In this document: one piece after another, positions 7,131-13,730 of the stretch
How positions within the stretch are numbered: the stretch's first letter is position 1
Layout: each line of letters begins with the position of its first letter
DNA from: Fimimonas sp963619835
GTDB lineage: Bacteria; Bacillota; Clostridia; Christensenellales; CAG-314
Direction of reading: 5' to 3'
Assembly (NCBI GenBank): GCA_963619835.1
Contig: CAVEYD010000023.1
Location: 1-18,524, forward strand
DNA: 18,524 nucleotides
Notes under the pieces: model-generated
The model's database searches: none
Told to the model about the DNA's origin: nothing
What the model saw: the letters and a program-made list of their open reading frames with translations, nothing else
Position numbers and translations under genes: made by a program

Positions 7131-8957
7131 ATGCAGTATGTTAAGTACAATCCCACAAACGAATATCACAAAAGTGTTGTAGGCGCAGTCGAAGCGGACA
7201 CAAATTTTACTTTGCGTTTGCAAATCGATAGGTGTGTAAAACCGTCGTCGGTAACTTTAGTAGTGTACTCGGTTGACGGTGGAGAAACAAAGTTTCCCAT
7301 GCACCTAAGTCAAACAGACGATTACGATTGCTATCAAGCCGATATCAGTTTATCGGTCGGTCAGTATCGCTACTATTTTTACATGCAAGGTGTTCCGTTC
7401 GAGCATTACATCGGTTCGGACGATTTTGGCAATGCAGGACTTTTTTACGACAATGTCAAGCCGTGGCACGTTTCAGCGTACAAAAAAATATACAAAACGC
7501 CTTCATGGTTAAACAAAGGTGTTATGTACCAAATTTTTCCGGATCGTTTTTGTGCAAGCGGACAAGCCAAACCCACCGAAGACAAAGTTATGCGCCCTTG
7601 GGGACAGCAGCCTTATTATGCCGAAGTAAACGGAGTTGTTAAAAACAACGACTTTTTCGGAGGCGACTTAAAGGGAATTATTTCCAAATTGCCTTACTTA
7701 AAAAGTCTAAACGTAAAAGTTATTTACCTAAACCCCATTTTTAAGGCGTACAGCAACCACAAGTACGATACGGAAAATTATTTAGAAATCGATCCCATGT
7801 TCGGCACGCAGGACGATTTTGAAGAATTAGTAACTAAAGCAAACCAAAACGACATAAAAATTGTGCTTGACGGTGTGTTCAACCACGTTGGAAGCGATTC
7901 GTTGTACTTCAATCGTTCGGGCAAGTACGGCACAGGCGGAGCGTACAACGACAAAAATTCCCCTTATCGCAGTTGGTTTTTCTTTCATCAAGACGGTTCT
8001 TACGATTCGTGGTGGAATTTTAGCACATTACCTCGCATAAATGCACAAAGTAAAGGCGCACAGCAGTTTTTCACTTCAAAAGACGGTGTTGTTCGTCACT
8101 GGTTAAAATGCGGAGCAAGCGGATGGCGACTTGACGTCGTGGACGAATTGGACGATTGCATGTTAGACAAAATCGTAAAAGCGGCAAAAACGCAAAACAG
8201 TCAATCGGCAATTATCGGTGAAGTTTGGGAAGATGCGTCGGACAAAATCGATTACGGCAAAAGAAGACATTATTTTGACGGCACTCAACTCGATTCGGTC
8301 ATGAATTATCCGCTTAAAGATGCCATCATCGATTTTGTCAAAAACGGCAACGAACAATCGCTTGCCAAAGTAGTGTTTACAATCGTAAACAACTATCCGT
8401 TGCATGTTCGCAACAATTTAATGAACATTCTCGGCACGCACGACACTTACCGCATACTTACGGCACTTGTCGGAGACGACTTGTCCAATGCAAGTAAAAA
8501 TCAAATGGCAGTCACAAAGCTTACCGATGCTCAGTACGTGTACGGCTTAAAACTACTCAAATTATCGGCAGTTTTGCAGTACACAATGTTCGGTTTCCCT
8601 TGTGTTTTCTATGGCGACGAAGTCGGTCTCGAAGGCTACAAAGATCCGTTTTGTCGTGCTTGCTATCCTTGGAACAACCAAAACAATCTCTTGCTCGATT
8701 TTTATCGCAGGTTGGGCGAACTTCGCAACATCGAAGTTTTCAGTGACGGAAATTTTCATCAAATTACGGCATGTAAAGGTGTTTACGCATTTAGTCGTGC
8801 CAACAAAACCACACAAATTATCGTTGCGGTAAATCGCGGAACAACCGAGTACAACTTGCAACTTTCGGGTAATTACATTGACTTACTTTGCGGACGTAAG
8901 TACACAAACGTGGCAAAAGTCCAAAATGACGATTTTGTAATCTTAAAAAAGTTGTAA
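7131..8957 (+). CDS. GH13 alpha-glucan hydrolase, neopullulanase/cyclomaltodextrinase-like
   Basis: A 608-aa glycoside hydrolase family 13 enzyme of the cyclomaltodextrinase/neopullulanase/maltogenic amylase type (GH13_20-like), expected to hydrolyse malto-oligosaccharides, cyclodextrins or pullulan. An N-terminal beta-sandwich (about 1-105) resembles the CBM34-type domain of that subfamily. The barrel starts at MYQIFPDRF (132-140), with FFGGDL (175-180) and DGVFNHVG (247-254). The nucleophile is D335 in WRLD, the acid/base E364 in GEVWE and the stabiliser D438 in GTHD, so the catalytic triad is complete. A short C-terminal beta domain ends the protein. There is no signal peptide, so it should be cytosolic, acting on imported oligosaccharides or storage glucan. 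I chose the ATG at 7131 because GGTGA lies at 7122-7126; the open frame reaches a TTG at 7104 that would overlap hpt. Exact substrate is uncertain. Confidence 0.9.
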   Translation: MQYVKYNPTNEYHKSVVGAVEADTNFTLRLQIDRCVKPSSVTLVVYSVDGGETKFPMHLSQTDDYDCYQADISLSVGQYRYYFYMQGVPFEHYIGSDDFGNAGLFYDNVKPWHVSAYKKIYKTPSWLNKGVMYQIFPDRFCASGQAKPTEDKVMRPWGQQPYYAEVNGVVKNNDFFGGDLKGIISKLPYLKSLNVKVIYLNPIFKAYSNHKYDTENYLEIDPMFGTQDDFEELVTKANQNDIKIVLDGVFNHVGSDSLYFNRSGKYGTGGAYNDKNSPYRSWFFFHQDGSYDSWWNFSTLPRINAQSKGAQQFFTSKDGVVRHWLKCGASGWRLDVVDELDDCMLDKIVKAAKTQNSQSAIIGEVWEDASDKIDYGKRRHYFDGTQLDSVMNYPLKDAIIDFVKNGNEQSLAKVVFTIVNNYPLHVRNNLMNILGTHDTYRILTALVGDDLSNASKNQMAVTKLTDAQYVYGLKLLKLSAVLQYTMFGFPCVFYGDEVGLEGYKDPFCRACYPWNNQNNLLLDFYRRLGELRNIEVFSDGNFHQITACKGVYAFSRANKTTQIIVAVNRGTTEYNLQLSGNYIDLLCGRKYTNVAKVQNDDFVILKKL

Positions 8958-8980
8958 TAAAACAATTTTTTTGCTAAAAT
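8952..8980 (+). promoter_or_regulatory. Extended -10 promoter for the FAD oxidoreductase gene
   Basis: TTGTAA (8952-8957) overlaps the stop codon of the GH13 gene. TAAAAT (8975-8980) follows after 17 nt and is preceded by TGC, forming an extended -10 element. The predicted start near 8987 gives a leader of about 185 nt that contains the repeat block at 9012-9145. Confidence 0.55.
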
Positions 8981-9011
8981 AAACAGGTGTGTTTTTAGGT
9001 TAAAAACAAAA

Positions 9012-9145
9012 AAGTACATTTTGTTAAAACACAAAAATACATTTTATCAAAACACACAAGTAAATTTTCTTGTAAAGTATAAAAATATATTTTCGAAAAA
9101 CACACAAGTACATTTCTTGCTAAGTGCAAAAAACAATTTTTCTTG
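9012..9145. repeat. Six degenerate repeats of about 24 bp in the FAD oxidoreductase leader
   Basis: The core RTAMATTTT recurs at 9014, 9037, 9060, 9085 and 9108, with a weaker sixth copy near 9133. Spacings are 23, 23, 25, 23 and 25 nt. Each core is followed by a spacer ending in AAAACAC or a variant. The block occupies most of the 214-nt gap between the GH13 and oxidoreductase genes. No coding frame or known RNA family is recognised. Confidence 0.7.
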
Positions 9146-9171
9146 TTAAAAAGTGCAATCGGGAGGAAAAA

Positions 9172-10539
9172 ATGAAAAATTACGATGTAATCATTGTCGG
9201 CGCCGGCCCCGGCGGAATTTATGCCGCTTACGAACTTGCTTCATCCAACTTAAACATAGCAGTATTCGAGTCCGGGCATGCTCTTTCAGGACGTAAATGT
9301 CCCATTGACGGCGACAAAATTAAAAATTGTGTAAGATGTTCCACATGTTCCATCATGTCGGGCTTTGGCGGTGCAGGAGCGTTTTCCGATGGTAAGTACA
9401 ACATCACCAACGATTTTGGTGGCAACTTGCACGAGTATATCGGAAAGGCAAAAGCCATCGAACTTATGCGCTATGTCGACGATATCAACATGAAGTATGG
9501 CGGAGCAGGCACAAAAAAATATTCTACCGCAGGCACAAAATTTTCTAAAATATGCATGCAAAACAAGTTAAATTTACTCAATGCCGAAGTACGACATTTA
9601 GGCACCGACATAAACTACATTGTTTTGCAAAATCTTTACGATCACTTAAAAAATCGCATGGATTTCTACTTTGACACACCGGTTTTAGATATCGAAAAAG
9701 TCGAAGGCGGATTTGTCATCTCCACCAAAAAAGATTCTTATTTTTGCAAAGATTGCATCGTTTCTGTTGGCAGAAGCGGAAGCAACTGGATCGAAAAAGT
9801 TTGCAACAAGTTAAACATCGAAACACGTTCCAATCGTGTTGACGTCGGAGTACGTGTCGAACTACGTCAAGAAATTTTTTCCGACCTAACCGACGAGCTT
9901 TACGAAAGCAAAATTGTCTACCGTACCGAAAAATTCGAAGACGACGTTCGCACGTTTTGCATGAATCCACGTGGTATTGTAGTTACAGAAAACACAAACG
10001 GCATTGTTACGGTAAACGGACACAGTTTTTCGGAAGAAGGCAAGCGCACCGACAACACCAACTTTGCATTGCTTGTTTCCAAACGTTTTTCCGAGCCGTT
10101 TAAGGACAGCAACGGTTATGGCGAAAGCATCGCGCGTCTTTCAAACATGCTTGGCGGCGGTGTACTTGTTCAACGTTTTGGCGATCTTATTCGTGGTCGC
10201 AGAAGTACAATGCAACGTATCGAAGAAGGCATGGTTGTTCCCACGTTAAAGGCAACCCCCGGCGACTTAAGTTTGGCAATTCCTAAGCGTATTTTGGACG
10301 GTATTGTCGAAATGCTTTACGCCTTGGACAAAATTGCTCCGGGAACGGCAAACGACGACACATTGTTGTACGGAGTAGAAGTCAAGTTTTACAACATGGA
10401 AGTTGCCATCGACAATAACTTAGAAACAAAGTACAAAGGCTTGTACGTAATCGGAGACGGTAGCGGTGTAACGCACTCTTTGTCGCACGCATCGGCAAGC
10501 GGAATTTGTGTTGCAAGGCACATTTTGTCGCAAATTTAA
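9172..10539 (+). CDS. FAD-dependent oxidoreductase (COG2509-like)
   Basis: A 455-aa flavoprotein of the uncharacterised FAD-dependent dehydrogenase group (COG2509). The N-terminal Rossmann motif GAGPGG is at 10-15, with the acidic end of strand 2 at E33. The FAD-closing segment near the C-terminus is YVIGDGSG followed by THSLSHASASG. Cysteines C43, C53, C56 and C59 form C-x9-C-x2-C-x2-C next to the FAD site, in front of GFGGAGAFSDGK; this block is characteristic of the group and could bind a metal or act in redox chemistry. There is no signal peptide or membrane segment, so it is cytosolic. The physiological substrate is not known for the family as far as I can tell. The ATG is fixed by GGGAGG at 9161-9166; an upstream in-frame start at 9124 has no such site. 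It appears monocistronic, with its own promoter and a hairpin after the stop codon. Confidence 0.88.
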   Translation: MKNYDVIIVGAGPGGIYAAYELASSNLNIAVFESGHALSGRKCPIDGDKIKNCVRCSTCSIMSGFGGAGAFSDGKYNITNDFGGNLHEYIGKAKAIELMRYVDDINMKYGGAGTKKYSTAGTKFSKICMQNKLNLLNAEVRHLGTDINYIVLQNLYDHLKNRMDFYFDTPVLDIEKVEGGFVISTKKDSYFCKDCIVSVGRSGSNWIEKVCNKLNIETRSNRVDVGVRVELRQEIFSDLTDELYESKIVYRTEKFEDDVRTFCMNPRGIVVTENTNGIVTVNGHSFSEEGKRTDNTNFALLVSKRFSEPFKDSNGYGESIARLSNMLGGGVLVQRFGDLIRGRRSTMQRIEEGMVVPTLKATPGDLSLAIPKRILDGIVEMLYALDKIAPGTANDDTLLYGVEVKFYNMEVAIDNNLETKYKGLYVIGDGSGVTHSLSHASASGICVARHILSQI

Positions 10540-10546
10540 AAAAATG

Positions 10547-10579
10547 TAGCGTTTTATCTGTAAGGTAGAACGCTATTTT
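10547..10579 (+). terminator. Probable terminator after the FAD oxidoreductase gene
   Basis: TAGCGTT (10547-10553) pairs with AACGCTA (10569-10575) around a 15-nt loop, followed by TTTT at 10576-10579. The stem can extend by A-T pairs. The short T run makes it moderate in strength. A second weak stem, TTGACATT (10578-10585) with AATGTCAA (10621-10628), lies just downstream and is followed by TGTTTTTT, so termination may be shared. Confidence 0.6.
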
Positions 10580-10725
10580 GACATTGTAAATTTTACCGCA
10601 GAGGTTTTAACAAAAAACAAAATGTCAATGTTTTTTCAATAGTAAAAAACTAAAATAAAGGCAAAGATCAAAGTTGTGCAAACAAGTTTTACTACTTGTA
10701 AGTCATTAAATGAAGGTGAACTTAT

Positions 10726-11400
10726 ATGAAAATTTTAATTGTTGACGACGAAAAGCAACTAACATCCGCATTGTCGCTTTTGTTGCGTAAAAAAGGTATG
10801 GATTGCGATTGTGTTTACAACGGTGAAGATGCCATAGAATATGCTTTAACCGGAGTTTACGATGCCATTGTTTTAGACTGGATGCTTCCAAAGTTTTCCG
10901 GAATCGAAGTTTTACAGCGTATTCGTTCCAAAGGACTTTCCACTCCGGTAATCATGCTTACGGCAAAAAGCGAAGTTGCCGACAAAATTAGCGGACTAAA
11001 TTGTGGCGCCGACGACTATCTTTCCAAACCGTTCGATTCGGAAGAACTTGTTGCTCGAATTTTTGCCATCACACGTCGCAAAGGCGATTATGTCGGCAAG
11101 GAAATTATTTTTGGCGACTTGTCACTAAATTGCGAAACGCACACGCTTTCTTGCAACGGCAACTCGGTAAATTTAGGTTCAAAAGAGTTTCAAATTCTCG
11201 AAATGTTGCTTAAAAATCCCGAAAGAGTTTTCCCTAAGGAACTTATCATCGAAAAAATTTGGGGTTACGACAGTGATGCCGAGTACAACAACGTCGAAGT
11301 TTACTTGTCGTTTTTACGTCGCAAGTTAGCAGTACTCAAATCAAAAGTCCAACTTAAATCTATACGAAACACCGGTTATCGTGCGGAGGTGGAAGATTGA
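10726..11400 (+). CDS. OmpR/PhoB-family response regulator
   Basis: A 224-aa two-component transcription factor. The receiver domain (1-118) carries the acidic pocket D7/D8, the phospho-acceptor D51, the switch residue T79 and K101 of the KPF motif. The C-terminal winged-helix DNA-binding domain (about 130-222) contains LGSKEFQILEMLLKNPE, the recognition-helix region NNVEVYLSFLRRKL and the wing motif IRNTGYRAE. AGGTGAA at 10714-10720 supports the ATG. The gene overlaps the histidine kinase gene by 4 nt, so the two are surely a cognate pair. The regulon is unknown; candidates include this operon and the adjacent yitT genes. No convincing promoter is seen; the best -10 match upstream is TAAAAT at 10651. 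Confidence 0.96.
   Translation: MKILIVDDEKQLTSALSLLLRKKGMDCDCVYNGEDAIEYALTGVYDAIVLDWMLPKFSGIEVLQRIRSKGLSTPVIMLTAKSEVADKISGLNCGADDYLSKPFDSEELVARIFAITRRKGDYVGKEIIFGDLSLNCETHTLSCNGNSVNLGSKEFQILEMLLKNPERVFPKELIIEKIWGYDSDAEYNNVEVYLSFLRRKLAVLKSKVQLKSIRNTGYRAEVED
11385..11399 (+). promoter_or_regulatory. Ribosome binding site and TTG start of the histidine kinase
   Basis: GGAGGTGG (11385-11392) lies 4 nt before TTG at 11397-11399. The TTG overlaps the response-regulator stop as TTGA, analogous to the common ATGA overlap. The strong Shine-Dalgarno decides for this rare start; the next in-frame ATG would cut into the first membrane segment. Confidence 0.75.
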
Positions 11401-12623
11401 TTAAACGTACACGACTTAATTTTGTCTTAGTCACAATGGTCCTTGTATTTTTAATTATAGGGGTTTTTATCGGCTCAACAATAATTATCAACTACAACAC
11501 TTCCCGCAACGAAACTTACATGCGGTTAAGTATGTCCGTCAAAAACGACCAAATTTCAACCGCAACAGCCACTCCGCCAAATTTTGATCCCCGTACCGTC
11601 ACGCTTGTTTGCCTGTACGATTCTAACGGCAGTTTGGCATCGGTTTCCGTTTCGGGACAAAACAATATTTTCTCAACACAGCAAGATGCCGAATCGTTTG
11701 TCAACAAAGTGGTTGTAAATGGCAAAATAGTTGCACGTAAGGACGATAAAGGCAGTTATCGTGGCACGCTCAACAACATTTACTATGTAGCAGATTCTAA
11801 AATTGTAGGCGAAATGTATCAAGTCACAATTGCCGTAGCCGATAGAAGTGTCGAAGAAAGCATGCTCACTCGCACAACGCTCACGCTAATTTCTGTTTCG
11901 TCTGCAGCGCTAATTGTCGTGTTTGTGGTAGTGTGGTTTTTGTCCTACAAGGTAGTCAAGCCGGTCGAAGTTGCCTTCAACAAACAAAAACAGTTTATCT
12001 CGGATGCTTCGCACGAACTTAAAACCCCCGTAACAATCATCAGGGCAAATGTCGAAGCGCTCGAGTCGGAAGGCGCATCGTCCGAATGGTCACAAAACAT
12101 TTTGTCCCAAACGGACAGATTGACAACCCTTGTCAACGAAATGCTAAATTTGGCAAAAATCGAAGAACGTCCGGTAGTTAAGGAACATGTCGACGTTTCT
12201 GCCGTTGTCGAAGCTACCACGCTCGAATTCGAACCGCTTGCCTACGAACAGCACAAAAAATTCACTTGCAACGTTCAATCGGACTTAACTCTCACGTCCT
12301 CCTCGGACGAAATTCGTCGCGTCACAATGCTACTTGTGGACAATGCCGTAAAGTATTCCGACACTTACTTGTCGGTCAATCTTTCCAAAATAGGCAAAAC
12401 AATCAAGTTAAGAGTGGTAAACGACGGTTGTCAAGTGGCCGAAGAAAACAAAGAAAAAATCTTTCAGCGGTTTTATCGTCAAGATACCTCACGCACTCGA
12501 GAAACAGGCGGCAACGGTTTAGGTTTAGCCACAGTCAAAGCCATTTGCGAAAAGAACAAGTGGAAAATAGCCGTCGATTGTTCCGTCGGCGGAGAAATGG
12601 ACATCTCAATCGACTTGCAATAG
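11397..12623 (+). CDS. Sensor histidine kinase
   Basis: A 408-aa membrane-bound HisKA-type kinase. Membrane segment 1 covers about residues 8-31 and segment 2 about 160-184. Between them is an extracytoplasmic domain of about 125 residues with no recognised signature, so the signal is unknown. I see no clear HAMP domain; the linker from segment 2 to the HisKA domain is only about 20 residues. The phospho-acceptor is H206 in SHELKTP. The catalytic domain has the N-box around N316 (DNAVKYS), the F-box region FQRFYR (356-361) and the G2 box GGNGLGL (371-377). The G1-type segment VVNDGC (340-345) departs from the usual DNGxGI, with the expected glycines partly replaced. It overlaps the response regulator by 4 nt and starts with TTG. 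It should phosphorylate that regulator at D51. Confidence 0.94.
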   Translation: MIKRTRLNFVLVTMVLVFLIIGVFIGSTIIINYNTSRNETYMRLSMSVKNDQISTATATPPNFDPRTVTLVCLYDSNGSLASVSVSGQNNIFSTQQDAESFVNKVVVNGKIVARKDDKGSYRGTLNNIYYVADSKIVGEMYQVTIAVADRSVEESMLTRTTLTLISVSSAALIVVFVVVWFLSYKVVKPVEVAFNKQKQFISDASHELKTPVTIIRANVEALESEGASSEWSQNILSQTDRLTTLVNEMLNLAKIEERPVVKEHVDVSAVVEATTLEFEPLAYEQHKKFTCNVQSDLTLTSSSDEIRRVTMLLVDNAVKYSDTYLSVNLSKIGKTIKLRVVNDGCQVAEENKEKIFQRFYRQDTSRTRETGGNGLGLATVKAICEKNKWKIAVDCSVGGEMDISIDLQ

Positions 12624-12671
12624 TTTGTTTTTATCGCTTTCGGTTATATTTGCAAAAATGTCAACAAACAT

Positions 12672-12700
12672 TTGACTTAATTTAATAAAAATACTATATT
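12672..12700 (+). promoter_or_regulatory. Strong sigma-A promoter for the yitT pair
   Basis: TTGACT (12672-12677) and TATATT (12695-12700) are spaced by exactly 17 nt; each box has one mismatch to consensus. A start near 12706 leaves a leader of about 113 nt, which contains the inverted repeats at 12715-12741 and 12762-12795. This separates expression of the yitT pair from the two-component operon upstream. Confidence 0.75.
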
Positions 12701-12714
12701 AAAAGCAGTTGATT

Positions 12715-12741
12715 TTTTTGAGAATATTTTATTCTCAAAAA
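12715..12741. repeat. Perfect 12-bp inverted repeat at the start of the yitT leader
   Basis: TTTTTGAGAATA (12715-12726) and TATTCTCAAAAA (12730-12741) pair perfectly around a 3-nt loop. It begins only 15 nt after the -10 box, so it could be an operator in the early transcribed region or a hairpin at the 5' end of the mRNA. It is not a normal terminator, because the 3' arm ends in A rather than T. Confidence 0.8.
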
Positions 12742-12761
12742 CACAAAAAGCCAAAAAACAC

Positions 12762-12800
12762 AAAGCGGTATTCTCTTACAAGGAATTACCGCTTTATTCC
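12762..12800 (+). promoter_or_regulatory. Second leader hairpin with alternative pairings, upstream of yitT
   Basis: AAAGCGGTA (12762-12770) pairs with TACCGCTTT (12787-12795), extended by TTC/GAA across a one-base bulge. The TATTCTC at 12769-12775 duplicates the 3' arm of the preceding inverted repeat, so GAGAATA (12720-12726) could pair with either copy. GGAAT (12782-12786) can pair with ATTCC (12796-12800) and would break the main stem. The structure ends 8 nt before the ribosome binding site GGGAG (12808-12812). I do not recognise a known riboswitch class. Confidence 0.5.
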
Positions 12801-12818
12801 GCAAAAAGGGAGAACATC

Positions 12819-13730
12819 GTGGCAAAATTCTGGAAAAAACTAAAAGAATATTTTTTTATTACAGTAGCAGGTGTGCTAAATGCCATAACGCTGTACAGTT
12901 TTGTCAACCCGTCCAACTTGGTAGCAGGCGGTTTTAGCGGTGTATCGTCGGTTATTGCACACGTTTTTTGTGCCATCGATCCTTCTTTGGTGTTCGATAG
13001 TTTGCAATCGATTATTTATTTTCTAATAAATTTACCCTTGCTTATTTGTTCGCTTATTTTCTTACGCGGAGATTTTACCTTCAAAACAATTTGGGCAACA
13101 ATTTCTTGTTCGTTTGCGCTTTGGTTGTTCCCGCTAATTGCCCCCAACATGAAGTTTAACGATTCCCCCCTTCTTGCCGTTATTTTTGGCGGAGTGCTAA
13201 TCGGAGTTGCAATGTACTTGGCGGCAATTTACAACGGTAGCAACGGTGGAACGGAAGTTATTGCAAAACTTGTGGCAAAGTATCATCCGGAAACCGATCT
13301 TTCCAGTGTAATTTTAATTTGCAACCTAATCACAACGCTTGTCGGCAGTATCGTTGTAATGATATTAAAAAACACACAAATTACCGTTATTTTACTTTCG
13401 CTTTTCTATGTTGTACTCGGTGGAAAAAGCATGGGTGTGTTCACTCGCGGACTTGACCATCCGCAAAAAGTCAGCATTGTCACTGCCAAGTACGAAGAGC
13501 TTTCCAAAAAGATTTTGGACAAATTCGGACGTGGTGTAACCTTGTTTGACGTTGAAGGCACTTATGGCGAAACAAGCAAAAAAATGATTATGGTTGTCGT
13601 GCAATATCGTCAACTTGCGCACTTAAAAGCGCTAGTCAAAAAAAACGATCCCGATGCTTTCACAATTGTAAAAGACGTCTATTATGTGTTTTCACGTCCC
13701 ATGTTTAACAGGAGTTACAAAAACAAATGA
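12819..13730 (+). CDS. YitT-family membrane protein with C-terminal DUF2179 domain (first of pair)
   Basis: A 303-aa integral membrane protein of the YitT/DUF161 family, generally annotated as a transporter of unknown substrate. The N-terminal half has about five to six hydrophobic segments (roughly 11-28, 34-52, 62-82, 90-107, 116-137 and 163-183, with another near 188-202). Family motifs are NPSNLVAGGFSGVS (30-43) and NGSNGGTEVIA (139-149). The soluble C-terminal DUF2179 domain (about 216-295) carries RGVTLFDVEGTY (238-249). The GTG start at 12819 is chosen because AGGGAG ends 6 nt upstream and no better-placed ATG exists. Its stop overlaps the start of the second YitT gene as ATGA. Function beyond membrane location cannot be read from sequence. 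Confidence 0.93.
   Translation: MAKFWKKLKEYFFITVAGVLNAITLYSFVNPSNLVAGGFSGVSSVIAHVFCAIDPSLVFDSLQSIIYFLINLPLLICSLIFLRGDFTFKTIWATISCSFALWLFPLIAPNMKFNDSPLLAVIFGGVLIGVAMYLAAIYNGSNGGTEVIAKLVAKYHPETDLSSVILICNLITTLVGSIVVMILKNTQITVILLSLFYVVLGGKSMGVFTRGLDHPQKVSIVTAKYEELSKKILDKFGRGVTLFDVEGTYGETSKKMIMVVVQYRQLAHLKALVKKNDPDAFTIVKDVYYVFSRPMFNRSYKNK

Noticed and set aside
12715..12741. Perfect inverted repeat as terminator of the kinase operon
   Set aside because: It lies downstream of the yitT promoter and its 3' arm ends in A residues on both strands, so there is no U tract after the hairpin.
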